From assembly GCF_013201075.1 (NCBI RefSeq), contig NZ_CP053710.1:124001-188000 (forward strand): a stretch of 64,000 nt of DNA. The letters run 5' to 3'. Both the position numbers and the translations under genes were made by a program. How positions within the stretch are numbered: the stretch's first letter is position 1; each line of letters opens with the position of its first letter. The notes below the pieces were generated by a model. That model ran no database searches, was not told the DNA's origin, and saw only the letters and a program-made list of their open reading frames with translations. This DNA is from Lichenicola cladoniae. Its GTDB lineage: Bacteria > Pseudomonadota > Alphaproteobacteria > Acetobacterales > Acetobacteraceae. Shown here one piece after another: positions 35,232 through 43,272 of this stretch.

Positions 35232-35690
35232 TCAGATATCGGCGCCAGCACTTTCCGATGTGCTGTCAGCGGCCGATGCCGGCATCTCTGACTTCTTCTT
35301 AGTTGCACGGCGTGGCTTCGCGACCGGCGTCGGTGCCTCGGCAACGGCCTTTGCACGTCGGGTCTTCTTCACAGCGGCTTCGGCAGGAGCTGCGGATGGC
35401 TCGGCAGCCGGTGCCTTGGCAGCCTGCTTCATCTCGGCGCCCTGCTTGCGCAGCCGGTCGATGGTGCGCTCCAACTTGATGATGTGAGCTTCGAGCTCGG
35501 CCTTGTTGAGCTTCGGTGCAGCCGGCGCAGTCTTGCGCACGACAGCGCGCTTTACGGCCGCAGGCGCTTTGGCTTTGCTTGTCGTGCGGACGCCGTTCTT
35601 CGACCCGGGCGGTCGGCCACGCGGCTTCTTTGCAGCCTCTGTCGGTGCGGTCTTTTTGGAAGAGCGTGTTGAGGTCGCGGTGCGAGCCAT
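35232..35690 (-). CDS. AT-hook / histone-H1-like nucleoid protein
   Basis: 152 residues, rich in Ala, Lys and Pro. The AT-hook core KKPRGRPPGSKNGVR lies near the N-terminus, a basic AK-rich region follows, then a short coiled coil (KAELEAHIIKLERTIDRLRK) and another Ala/Lys/Pro-rich tail. This is the composition of alphaproteobacterial histone-like proteins that bind AT-rich DNA. It is probably a plasmid-encoded nucleoid or silencing protein. It has its own promoter region and a strong terminator. It lies between the exonuclease operon and the HU gene, all in one direction. Confidence 0.75.
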   Translation of the reverse strand: MARTATSTRSSKKTAPTEAAKKPRGRPPGSKNGVRTTSKAKAPAAVKRAVVRKTAPAAPKLNKAELEAHIIKLERTIDRLRKQGAEMKQAAKAPAAEPSAAPAEAAVKKTRRAKAVAEAPTPVAKPRRATKKKSEMPASAADSTSESAGADI

Positions 35691-35825
35691 GGATGATTCC
35701 GATTCTCGAGGGTGGAGCGAGCGATTCGCAGGGCGGGTAACCCACCATGCTGATTACGGGGCGACAATAGACAATGCACTACCACTACCACTACCGATAA
35801 TGGCGGGGGAACTTTGTCGTGCGCT

Positions 35826-36533
35826 CTACCGACCGGGCTGTCGCCGTTCGATCTCTCGCCGCCCACAATAGATCACGTCAGCATCCATCTCGGTCTGCCG
35901 GACGAGCCATTGCAGATAATCGAGCGGAAGCTCCGACCAGGATAACCCACGATGCTTGCCGATCGGCATCAACGGCAGCAGCTTTGGCTGGCTGGTCCAG
36001 GCGATCATCTGCTCGATGCTGGCCAGCACCAACATCCGCAGCAGCAGATGCGCGGTAACATAAGCGTCGGGGCCGGCACGATGCGGCGGCATCGCCAGAC
36101 CTGCATCAAGCGGCAGCCCGAGCCAGTAGCGCAGCACCTGGTTGGAATGCTTTGGTGCGTCCGGCCACAGCCGCAGCGCCACCTTGTAGGTGCAGATCCA
36201 GGGCAGGGCGTCGGTGTGCAGGACGTCGACGAACAGCTGCTCGAAGGCGCAGTTGTGTGCCACCAGAACATCCGGCGGATTACCGGCCCACACCGCCAGC
36301 CGCAGCCGTTCGCCGGTGCACACCGGGGTGTCCGCATTAAAATCGTGCTCGGTGATGTGATGCACCGCCATCGTTTCCGGCGGGATGCCGTGCAACGGCC
36401 GGTACAGCCGCGTCATCGGCCGGTCGATCTGCCAGGAGCCCGTGCTGTCGTGCAGGTCGACCCGGCCGAACTCGATGATCTCGGCCGGCGGCGCCGTGCC
36501 GGTGGTCTCGATGTCGATGACGCGCAGCCGCAT
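35826..36533 (-). CDS. DnaQ-like 3'-5' exonuclease with DUF3820-like tail
   Basis: 235 residues from ATG 36533, whose start overlaps the SprT-like stop as ATGA. The DEDDh exonuclease motifs are MRLRVIDIETTG (D7, E9), DVLVAHNCAFEQLFVDVLHT (ExoII) and HRAGPDAYVTAHLLLRML (ExoIII, H-x4-D). The C-terminal segment LPLMPIGKHRGLSWSELPLD, ending YLQWLVRQTEM, matches the DUF3820 pattern (MPFGKHKG..LxELPxxYLxWL). The domain pairing resembles phage or plasmid exonucleases used in DNA processing or repair. Last gene of the MucR-DUF2786-SprT-exonuclease run. Confidence 0.85.
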   Translation of the reverse strand: MRLRVIDIETTGTAPPAEIIEFGRVDLHDSTGSWQIDRPMTRLYRPLHGIPPETMAVHHITEHDFNADTPVCTGERLRLAVWAGNPPDVLVAHNCAFEQLFVDVLHTDALPWICTYKVALRLWPDAPKHSNQVLRYWLGLPLDAGLAMPPHRAGPDAYVTAHLLLRMLVLASIEQMIAWTSQPKLLPLMPIGKHRGLSWSELPLDYLQWLVRQTEMDADVIYCGRREIERRQPGR

Positions 36534-36994
36534 CACAGTTGAGCCTGAAAGGCTGCGGTGTCGACGAACAGCGGCTGCGCCCGCATGTCCACCTGCACGT
36601 CCGCGCTCTCGAGGGTCGCCAGCAGCCAAGGCTGCGGCAGCCGCAGATACCGCACGAGCAGTTGCACGTAGATCCCGGCAAACACCGGGCCGTGCTGATC
36701 CGAGTGTCCGTCATGGGTGCTGGTCAGGGCATGCGCCAACTCGTGCAGCAGGCACCAGGACGGCGTCTGCGCGGGCAGACGGAGGGTAAGGCGGGATCCA
36801 TCCGCCATCCGCGTCGTCGCCTGTTTCGGCAGAGGCTCGACGCGCGGCGGATAGCGCAGACCCAGCTCAGACCAGATCGCGTCCACCATTCCTTGAGCCG
36901 CGCCGTAGGCGATCAGGCTGGGATCGCGTGGCACGACCATCTCATCCTCCCACGCATAGACCCGGCTGCGCTGTTCATCGCGTCCCGTCATCAT
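36533..36994 (-). CDS. SprT-like zinc metalloprotease
   Basis: 153 residues. The metal site is LLHELAHALTSTHDGHSDQH (HExxH at 84-88 with a further His at 101 in HGPVFAGIYVQ), the arrangement of SprT/Spartan-like zincins, although the protein is shorter than SprT and has no C-terminal zinc ribbon. Spartan-type proteases remove DNA-crosslinked proteins, which would suit the DNA-linked neighbours; that is an inference. It overlaps both flanking genes by 3-4 bases, so the three are translationally coupled. Two start ATGs (36994, 36991) are possible. Confidence 0.8.
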   Translation of the reverse strand: MMTGRDEQRSRVYAWEDEMVVPRDPSLIAYGAAQGMVDAIWSELGLRYPPRVEPLPKQATTRMADGSRLTLRLPAQTPSWCLLHELAHALTSTHDGHSDQHGPVFAGIYVQLLVRYLRLPQPWLLATLESADVQVDMRAQPLFVDTAAFQAQL

Positions 36995-37713
36995 GCCAGA
37001 CGGTTCTGGTCGTCCTGCTCAACCGGCCGCCTGAGGTTGACCCGCTCTCCGGCCAGGCGCCCGACGCGGAAGGCGGTGTCGTTGTGCAGCGTCAGGCCCG
37101 GCATGGCCCGCAACCTCGGCCCACTGGCTCGAAAGGCTGCCTCTACGACCTGGTGCCGCACGATCGTCAGGGCTGAGCCGGTCGGACGCTGCGTGGCCAC
37201 GCTCGCCTCCCGATCATCGTGCATGTCCACCAACCGCTCGGCGATCCGCGCCGCCATGCCCAGCTGGAAGCTCGAGGTGGCGCGACTCAAGGCAGCGCCC
37301 GCAAGCGCTGGTCTTGCGGATCGGAAGGTCTGGCTGTCGCTGTGGATGGCGCGCTCGATCACCGCGTAGAGGTAGGCCACCAGAGCGGTGTCGGTCGCAA
37401 AGGCGAAGAACACATAGGACGGCGGATGGCTGTCACGGGACAGCCAGACCTTGCAGTCACAGAAGGCCGCAATTGCCGGCACGCAGGCATCGATTGGCCG
37501 GCGACGGGTTCCGCCCAGCGGAACCTCAATTTGTACGCAGGGCTCATCGCGGATGTCGATCTCTTCCATGTTGAGCGCGTAGCGCTCGAGCAGCCGCCCC
37601 ACCATGTCGGCCGCCGCCATGGCCTCGGCCTCGGTGCAGCCGCGGGCAATCGTGCGCTCGGTGAGCGCCTTGACCCGCGCCTTCACCCTGGCGAGTTCTG
37701 TGTCCTGGCTCAA
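36991..37713 (-). CDS. DUF2786 domain protein
   Basis: 240 residues from TTG 37713 (MSQDTELARVKARVKALTER), with no clear ribosome binding site, so the start is uncertain. The N-terminal DUF2786 signature is KVKALTERT-like followed by GCTEAEAMAAADMVGRLLER and YALNMEEIDI. The rest is a conserved C-terminal part with AFCDCKVWLSRD and SSFQLGMAARIAERLVDMHD. Such proteins are common on phages and plasmids next to SprT-like genes; the role is unknown. The stop overlaps the SprT start by 4 bases. Confidence 0.78.
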   Translation of the reverse strand: MSQDTELARVKARVKALTERTIARGCTEAEAMAAADMVGRLLERYALNMEEIDIRDEPCVQIEVPLGGTRRRPIDACVPAIAAFCDCKVWLSRDSHPPSYVFFAFATDTALVAYLYAVIERAIHSDSQTFRSARPALAGAALSRATSSFQLGMAARIAERLVDMHDDREASVATQRPTGSALTIVRHQVVEAAFRASGPRLRAMPGLTLHNDTAFRVGRLAGERVNLRRPVEQDDQNRLA

Positions 37714-37747
37714 GCGTGCCGTCGTTGTGGCGTCAGCTCAGACACCA

Positions 37748-38173
37748 TCATGACCCGTCCTGGGCGTCCGACTTACGGCCGAGACCGCTTTCCCGCGCCA
37801 GGTCGCTCCGGCGCTTCGCATAGTTCGGCGCCACCATCGGATAGTCCTGTGGCAGCTTCCACCGTTCGCGATACTGCGCGGGTGTCATGCCATAGGAGGT
37901 TTGCAGGTAACGCTTCAGCATCTTGAGCTTTCTGCCGTCCTCCAAGCAGACAATGTAGTCAGGGAAGACGCTCTTCTTGATCGGGACGGCCGGCGTCAGG
38001 GCCTCGGGACCAGCAGCCGCAGCGTCCTCTGGCCGACCGTCTATGCTGCTCAGCGCCGCAAAGACCTTGCGGATCAGGGTCGGAAGATCCTCCGCTGGCA
38101 CTGCGTTCATGGCGCAGTGTGCGCTGACGATCTGGGTTGTCAGTTCGAGAAGAGATGCGGAAAGTTCAGTCAA
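37748..38173 (-). CDS. MucR/Ros-type transcriptional regulator
   Basis: 141 residues, TTG start at 38173 with GGAA upstream. The MucR/Ros domain reads SVFPDYIVCLEDGRKLKMLK, then RYLQTSYGMTPAQYRERWKL and PQDYPMVAPNYAKRRSDLAR, the standard signature. The two histidines that would complete the zinc finger (RHLxTHY in MucR) are Tyr and Ser here (RYLQTSY), as in some zinc-less Ros homologues. It is first in an operon with DUF2786, SprT-like and exonuclease genes and probably regulates them or conjugation. MucR proteins bind AT-rich sites and control large regulons. Confidence 0.88.
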   Translation of the reverse strand: MTELSASLLELTTQIVSAHCAMNAVPAEDLPTLIRKVFAALSSIDGRPEDAAAAGPEALTPAVPIKKSVFPDYIVCLEDGRKLKMLKRYLQTSYGMTPAQYRERWKLPQDYPMVAPNYAKRRSDLARESGLGRKSDAQDGS

Positions 38174-38340
38174 GATAGTTCCATTTGTATTTTCGGAGTT
38201 TGTTCAAAGATTGTATTACATTAGCCATAAAGACGACGACCGGTCAGAACTCAATGGACGATAGCACAGAACGTTCGTCAGTGTAGTTGGTGGCTCTTGC
38301 CTCTGAGCTCGTCCTGCGGTGATTACGCATGGTTCATGCT
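38174..38340. other. Intergenic between MucR and ccdB-like genes
   Basis: About 165 bp, AT-rich in the part nearest to MucR (TTGTATTACATTAGCC), which probably holds the MucR-operon promoter. No gene seen. Confidence 0.4.
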
Positions 38341-38651
38341 TCAAGCCCGGGTAACGAACTCATCCAGTGCTGGAATAACCTTATCCTGATCGATGTCCGC
38401 CAACGTCTCCAGCGCCTCTGTAAAGCGGAAGGCGGGTATCGTCGCAGTGTCGAACGGGCATGCATAAACCGAGTGCCCGCGGACAACCAGTCGTGGGGTC
38501 AGGGGATGATCGGGCGGCGCGGAGCCTTTCACGCTGTTCAACGCCATCACCAACCTGCCAGGAGCATTTTCCAGTCGATCGGTCTGGATCTGGACGACAA
38601 AAGCACCTCTGGCTTTGAGCCAGGGCTCTTGAATACCGCAAACTGAGACAT
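38341..38651 (-). pseudogene. ccdB: CcdB-like toxin, single frameshift
   Basis: From ATG 38651 the first codons read MSQFAVFKSPGSK, a CcdB-type start. After one frame change at about codon 13 the protein continues ARGAFVVQIQTDRLENAPGR, LVMALNSVKGSAPPDHPLTP, VVRGHSVYACPFDTATIPAF and ends IDQDKVIPALDEFVTRA, the size (about 103 residues) and pattern of CcdB gyrase toxins. The length of 311 bp is not a multiple of three, confirming the indel. It may be inactivated, or the base may be a sequencing error. Partner antitoxin gene 12 bp upstream. Confidence 0.65.
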
Positions 38652-38663
38652 CGGGATGGCCGC

Positions 38664-38927
38664 TCAGAGGCTGGGAAACTCATCCGAAAGGTAGACATGC
38701 TCTGCATGGACTGCATTGACCGCGGTGATAACCGCAGCCAGCTGTTGGTCCTCGGCTCGTTTACGCGCTTGATCCTCTTGAACGAACCGAGCCAGAGGAT
38801 CCTCAACGGTCGCTGACAGGTTGCTAGTTGCAGCCTTGGCACGGATCAACAAATCCTCGTTCAAAGACAGGTTGACGGCGGGGCGCGAGGCCGTTTTGTC
38901 GTACGCCATCGAATTTGAGTGCTTCAT
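38664..38927 (-). CDS. ccdA: CcdA-like antitoxin
   Basis: 87 residues from ATG 38927 (MKHSNSMAYDKTASRPAVNL; ATG 38909 possible). The ribbon-helix-helix DNA-binding part is RPAVNLSLNEDLLIRAKAAT, then SNLSATVEDPLARFVQEDQA; the flexible C-terminal toxin-binding region is AVNAVHAEHVYLSDEFPSL. This is the layout of CcdA: the DNA-binding N-terminus autorepresses the operon, the C-terminus neutralises CcdB. It is directly upstream of the ccdB-like gene, and a strong inverted repeat precedes it. Confidence 0.72.
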   Translation of the reverse strand: MKHSNSMAYDKTASRPAVNLSLNEDLLIRAKAATSNLSATVEDPLARFVQEDQARKRAEDQQLAAVITAVNAVHAEHVYLSDEFPSL

Positions 38928-38933
38928 GGTGGG

Positions 38934-38962
38934 CCACTCTGCGCATGCTATGCGCAGAGTGG
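38934..38962. promoter_or_regulatory. 13-bp perfect inverted repeat, likely ccdAB operator
   Basis: CCACTCTGCGCAT and ATGCGCAGAGTGG separated by GCT, immediately upstream of the ccdA-like start. Toxin-antitoxin ribbon-helix-helix proteins usually bind such repeats to repress their own operon. It could also fold as an RNA hairpin in the leader. Confidence 0.65.
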
Positions 38963-39060
38963 TGGCAGTCAGAGCTGGCTTGTCAATTAGAGAGCCCAGC
39001 TGAGCCCCCCACCCGCGTCTAAAGCCTGTTTGAGTTGGCATAAAAAGAATTATGCGGTGT

Positions 39061-40634
39061 CTAGATGTAAGCGCCCGATTAGAATGTCCGCAATGAGCCC
39101 GATAGAAATGTCCCCGACCACTTGCCTGCGCTCATGGTGAGGATTTCGGAGACCGGCCATGGGGTTGGTGCTGATGAGCGGACAAGAACTGCATCGCGTG
39201 GGCGTATTGGCCGAGATCACCGACGGCGAGCGCAGCGTGGCTTCCGGAGCGGCGCTGCTTGGCCTAACGACCCGACACATGCGCCGGCTGGTTGAGCGCT
39301 ACCGCACGGAGGGCGCCGCCTCACTCGCGCATGGCCATCGCAGCCGACCCTCGAACCATCGCCGGCCGACCGAGCACCGGACGGAGGCATTGCGACTGGT
39401 CCGGTCGCTCTACCAAGGCTATGGACCGACGTTGGCCTCGGAGATGCTGGCGGATCGGCACAAGCTGTCGGTGCCACGGGAGACGCTGCGCTGCTGGATG
39501 CGTGCCGACGGTCTCTGGCTGACCCGTGCTCAGCGCCGCAGCTTCCACCAGAACCGGCCGCGACGCGAGCATTTCGGAGAGCTCATACAGATCGACGGTT
39601 CCGAGCACCGCTGGTTCGGTCCAGACCATCCAATGTGCACGCTGCTGGTATTTATAGACGACGCCACCAGCCGGCTGATGCAGCTGCGGTTCGTGCCCAG
39701 CGAGAGTACCCAGACCTACTTCGAAACGCTGCAGGATTACCTGATCGAGCACGGCTGCCCGGTAGCATTCTACTCAGACAAGCACACGGTCTTCCGCGTC
39801 GCAAAGCTCGATGCGATGCGCGGCGATGGCATGACGCAATTCGGCCGAGCACTGGCCGAGCTGAATGTCGAAATCCTCTGCGCCAATTCGTCGCAAGCCA
39901 AAGGCCGCGTTGAGCGAGCGAACCGGACCCTGCAAGACCGGCTGGTCAAGGAGCTGCAGCTTGAAGGGATCACGACGATCGAGGATGGCAACGGCTTCCT
40001 GCCAGGATTTATCGAGCGGTTCAATGGACGCTTTGCTGTGCCTCCTGCCCGGCCCGACAACCTGCACCGGCCGCTCAAGGTCACCCTCTCCCGCCTCAGC
40101 GACATCCTGTGCAAACGCGAGCTACGACATGTCGGCCAGCAATTGCAAATCTCATGGCAGCGCAAGCTGTTGATCCTCGAACGCAATGCGCTGTCCGAGA
40201 CGCTGCCAGGCAAATACGTCGAGTTGTTCGACTTTGGTGGCGGTCGATTGGAGATCCGCTGCAACGGCGTCGCCTTGCCATACTTGGCGTTCGACAAGGA
40301 CCAGCGGGTCACGCACACGGCAATTGTCGATAATAAGCGGCTGACCGAGGCACTGGTCTTTGTGCAGGAGCTGCAGGCGGAGCCTCGTCCCGCACCACGG
40401 ATCAAGACCAACAGTGAAAAGATTGGCTATGTCTCGAACGGTCGCAAGCGAGGCCGACCTCGCGGGATTTGAACCAAGCCCTGCTGGCAAAAGTTTCCGC
40501 CGTTGCGGGGTCAAACCGCCCGGTTTGGCCCCTCTGTCGCCTCCGGCTCCGTCAGGGCCAAACCGGGCGAGAGGACATTTCTATCCGGCGCAGAAGCGGA
40601 CATTTCTACCGGGTTGCAACACTAGATGTAAGCG
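39061..40634 (+). mobile_element. ISNCY (IS1202-like) element with 13-bp target duplication
   Basis: Element 39074-40621 flanked by CTAGATGTAAGCG at 39061-39073 and 40622-40634. Related ends CCCGATTAGAATGTCCGC (left) and, complemented, CCCGGTAGAAATGTCCGC (right), and repeated AGAAATGTCC motifs inside both. Long target duplications are a known trait of IS1202-like elements. The sequence at the left lies downstream of the ccdA region and the right flank leads into an IS30 relic. Confidence 0.78.
39159..40472 (+). CDS. ISNCY-family transposase
   Basis: 437 residues, with GGAG upstream of ATG 39159. N-terminal helix-turn-helix (ERSVASGAALLGLTTRHMRR, then LVERYRTEGAASLAHGHRSR). The integrase core has acidic residues in GELIQIDGSEHRWFGPDHPM, VAFYSDKHTVFRVAKLD and AKGRVERANRTLQDRLVKEL. 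A long C-terminal region, including the basic tail GRKRGRPRGI, is usual for this IS1202-type family. The gene appears intact and the element complete, so it may be active. Confidence 0.88.
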   Translation: MGLVLMSGQELHRVGVLAEITDGERSVASGAALLGLTTRHMRRLVERYRTEGAASLAHGHRSRPSNHRRPTEHRTEALRLVRSLYQGYGPTLASEMLADRHKLSVPRETLRCWMRADGLWLTRAQRRSFHQNRPRREHFGELIQIDGSEHRWFGPDHPMCTLLVFIDDATSRLMQLRFVPSESTQTYFETLQDYLIEHGCPVAFYSDKHTVFRVAKLDAMRGDGMTQFGRALAELNVEILCANSSQAKGRVERANRTLQDRLVKELQLEGITTIEDGNGFLPGFIERFNGRFAVPPARPDNLHRPLKVTLSRLSDILCKRELRHVGQQLQISWQRKLLILERNALSETLPGKYVELFDFGGGRLEIRCNGVALPYLAFDKDQRVTHTAIVDNKRLTEALVFVQELQAEPRPAPRIKTNSEKIGYVSNGRKRGRPRGI

Positions 40635-40701
40635 GGCGGATTTTATTTTGAAGTGCGACTTTTGAGCCTATTCAGTAAGTTAGCTTCCGAGGGATCATTC
40701 G

Positions 40702-41238
40702 ATGGGTTTATGTTACAGGCACCTCACCCTTGATGAGCGACGTCAGATTTACCTCCTGAGCGAAGCAAAGGTTCCCATCCGGCAGATCGCGGAACGCCTT
40801 GGCCGGCATCGTTCATCAATCCGTCGCGAACTCCAGCGCAACCGCTATGAGGAAGCCCCGTACCTGGACAGGTATTCTCCGGTCACTGCCCACGGTCTGA
40901 TGGCAACGCGACGTCGCCGGCTCGGAAAATTGTATCGCTACCCCGAATTCGCCGCCTACGTCGTCGCCCGGCTCAACGACGCATGCTCTCCTGAACAGAT
41001 TGCCGGCCGCTTACGGTGCGATGAAGAGATCAGCCACGAGCTCTGTCACGAGACGATCTACCAATGTGTCTACAGTCTCATTGGACGAACTGATCAGCTT
41101 TATCGCCTGCTGCCGCAGGGGCGCCGTCGCCGCAGCGTTTGCTATACCAGGAAACCACGTGGCCTGAACATTCGTGATGCAAAGACGACCGTTATCGGGC
41201 TTAGGGAAGTCATTGAATCTTGTTGTTACTCAGGCTGA
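40702..41238 (+). pseudogene. IS30-family transposase, N-terminal half
   Basis: Starts MGLCYRHLTLDERRQIYLLS, with the IS30 N-terminal helix-turn-helix (VPIRQIAERLGRHRSSIRRE) and the second conserved block (YVVARLNDACSPEQIAGRLR, then HELCHETIYQCVYSLI). After about 165 codons the recognisable part stops (KPRGLNIRDAKTTVIGLREV) and the DDE domain is missing. The remaining codons to 41238 are foreign. Right part lost at the border with the conjugation segment. Confidence 0.82.
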
Positions 41239-41325
41239 ACATACAATGAGACCGGACGATGGCATTAAGCTTGGCGGTCTCTTCCTTAAAAACTGTGCCG
41301 TCCTCGTCGTTGTTCGCTCGCAGCA

Positions 41326-41850
41326 TTATGACGGCCGCCAGCTATCGGTCGTCGACAGAAACTCTCCAGCACTTCCCAATCGACCGGTTCGGATCTGCCA
41401 GTTCACGAGAGCGTTGTAAAATGCACCCAGCCCGAAGCAGGTTGTAATAGCAATCAGACCCGCCACGGTTAGCAAACGGGCATAGGAGCCTGGAGAAGCG
41501 ATGGCCTCGTAGAGCCAGCTGACCCAAAGCACTATTGCGGCGCCGAGGTAGGCATAGACGGCAAGCCGCGTCTGCCGGCGCCGTGCCGACAGCCGCCTCT
41601 CAACCACCGAAATCGTCGTGTCCATCACATAAGCCATCTCGTGGAGGTCGAGTACGCGGTCAGCCCTCACCCTAACGCGGTCATCGGCCTGGGGTCCTTG
41701 GATAATCAGAGCAGCCATTTTCCGGATCGCCCGCCAATTCTCGCGGATCTGTGGGATGCCGGCTGCTCCTGCAGGGCTTCCGAACAGAGACCTGAACCCG
41801 CGCCGTATGGGCCCCCCACGCCCCGACTTTTCTGGTCGTTCTACAGTCAT
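41326..41850 (-). CDS. Membrane protein, TraX-like (I-type conjugation), tentative
   Basis: 174 residues from ATG 41850, 3 bp after the DsbC/G-like stop. A cytoplasmic N-terminal part (IRENWRAIRKMAALIIQG, then ADRVLDLHEMAYVMDTTISV with helix VVERRLSARRRQTRLAVYAY) is followed by two membrane helices (AYLGAAIVLWVSWLYEAIAS; LLTVAGLIAITTCFGLGAFY) and a short tail. By length, topology and position beside DotA/TraY it could be TraX of IncI-type systems; sequence similarity alone does not prove it. Likely co-transcribed with the DsbC/G-like gene. Confidence 0.5.
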   Translation of the reverse strand: MTVERPEKSGRGGPIRRGFRSLFGSPAGAAGIPQIRENWRAIRKMAALIIQGPQADDRVRVRADRVLDLHEMAYVMDTTISVVERRLSARRRQTRLAVYAYLGAAIVLWVSWLYEAIASPGSYARLLTVAGLIAITTCFGLGAFYNALVNWQIRTGRLGSAGEFLSTTDSWRPS

Positions 41851-41853
41851 TGT

Positions 41854-42771
41854 TTAGCTCGCGATCGACGACAGTAGCGCTTCCAGGTCCGGCGGAACCC
41901 CAGCGCTCATGCCCTCGGTACCGTCGCCTTTCCGCCAGACGAAGGTCGGCGTGCCTTTGAGGTGCAAAGCGTCCGCAGTTGCCATGTTAGTGGCCAGTTT
42001 GACAATCGCAGCCGGATCCGGGCTCCCCGATAGCCGGCGGTCTTCCCAAGCTTGGACCATACCGCCGGCCGGTTGGCTGAGCATCATCTGGGCTGAACTG
42101 GTGCTCTTCCCTTGGTCTTCATAGTCGAGCACCGCGACGGGAATGACCGCCAGTTGCACCTTGCCGCTTGCGACGTAGGGCTTCAGTGCAGCCATTGCCC
42201 GTATTGAGAAGCTGCACATCGGATCGATGAACATCCACAAGCGTGGCGCTGTTGTCGTCCCGACGGTCCCATACGACGTATGCTCTGCAGCCTCGATTAG
42301 AGACGGTTCGCCGGCTACAGAGACAGGGAGGGGCGCAGTGGCCGATTGCTGCTTCTCAGGAATATCGGGGCCAATTGTCACGGTAGGAACCGTGCCAGGG
42401 ATCCCGGCAACCTGCTGCCGGGTGACGTTCTTCCCCGAGGCGTCCCACATGACGCCGCCGATCACGGCACCGCCATCCGGAGATACGTAGAAGACCTGAA
42501 ACTTACCTCCGTTCTGCGCGAACACAGTTCGGAGCCCATGTACCGTCCCAAGCTCCGTCAGTTTGGCGCCAACTGCTGCAATGTGCTGAAGTGCTAGCCC
42601 TTGAACGGGAGCCACAGTCTGATGCGCTGGCAGGTCTCTGTAAATTCGCGCTGGAGCAGGTATGGGAACGACAATAGAATCCGATGGCGGTTCAGCAATG
42701 GCGCAGCTTGGAGCGGCGAGAGCAGCTATTGGAACCAGCATCGTACCAAGGGTTAGGATAAACCGGGTCAT
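41854..42771 (-). CDS. Periplasmic DsbC/DsbG-like protein lacking the resolving cysteine
   Basis: 305 residues from ATG 42771, chosen because GGAG lies 6 bases before it; signal peptide MTRFILTLGTMLVPIAALAA. N-terminal DsbC-like dimerisation part (VYVSPDGG-type strand FQVFYVSPDGGAVIGGVMWD) and a thioredoxin fold with RLWMFIDPMCSFSIRAMAAL, where the active site is C186-S-F-S189, so the usual second Cys of CxxC is Ser. The cis-Pro loop (LKGTPTFVWRKGDG) is kept. Without the second Cys it can form mixed disulphides but not act as an ordinary oxidase; it may be a chaperone or isomerase for conjugation proteins (TrbB/TraF role). Immediately upstream of the TraX-like gene. Confidence 0.75.
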   Translation of the reverse strand: MTRFILTLGTMLVPIAALAAPSCAIAEPPSDSIVVPIPAPARIYRDLPAHQTVAPVQGLALQHIAAVGAKLTELGTVHGLRTVFAQNGGKFQVFYVSPDGGAVIGGVMWDASGKNVTRQQVAGIPGTVPTVTIGPDIPEKQQSATAPLPVSVAGEPSLIEAAEHTSYGTVGTTTAPRLWMFIDPMCSFSIRAMAALKPYVASGKVQLAVIPVAVLDYEDQGKSTSSAQMMLSQPAGGMVQAWEDRRLSGSPDPAAIVKLATNMATADALHLKGTPTFVWRKGDGTEGMSAGVPPDLEALLSSIAS

Positions 42772-42844
42772 GGGATTCTCCATTTCACCGCGCACTTTGT
42801 CGGATCGAGTTGTAAATGGAGCTAGGGGAACCAAGCCTTTGCGA

Positions 42845-43219
42845 ATGGGTAAGCCGCTACTGAGTCTCGCAGGCATCATTCTACTTTCGAGTTTCCAGCC
42901 TGCACACGGACAGATTATAGAAAACCGAAAGTCCCCAGCAAACACTCCGGGCCTCGAGTGCCGATATGCCACGCAAGCTAATCCGACCGTCTACGCAAAT
43001 CCGACGGCCAAGAGCAAAATGCTAGGCTATATCAGCAAGGGAGTTCTTGCCCAAGACGGCCCCGTTGTGGACGGCTGGGTGCCAACAGTTACCGGTGGGG
43101 GTATCCATGGTTGGGTGCCGGAGTTCATGACATATTTGAAGGGTGGACCTGGCTTCCCCCACAGATGTCATGTTGTACGCGAAGCGTCTGGGAGACTGGT
43201 GTTCTACTTAGGCGTATAA
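42845..43219 (+). CDS. Exported SH3-like protein
   Basis: 124 residues from ATG 42845 (MGKPLLSLAGIILLSSFQPA HGQ signal). The mature part has a bacterial SH3-like pattern: LECRYATQANPTVYANPTAK, SKMLGYISKGVLAQDGPVVD, then GWVPTVTGGGIHGWVPEFM and a Cys near the end (PHRCHVV). Two Cys could form a disulphide. Transcribed opposite to the neighbouring conjugation genes, in the gap between the lipoprotein gene and the DsbC/G-like gene. It probably binds cell-wall or surface components; role unknown. The ORF is open further upstream but those codons overlap the DsbC/G-like gene. Confidence 0.6.
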   Translation: MGKPLLSLAGIILLSSFQPAHGQIIENRKSPANTPGLECRYATQANPTVYANPTAKSKMLGYISKGVLAQDGPVVDGWVPTVTGGGIHGWVPEFMTYLKGGPGFPHRCHVVREASGRLVFYLGV

Positions 43220-43272
43220 GACACAACTTCCGACCGGAGATTGGTCAACCCAGCATCCCGCTCTGATCCCGA

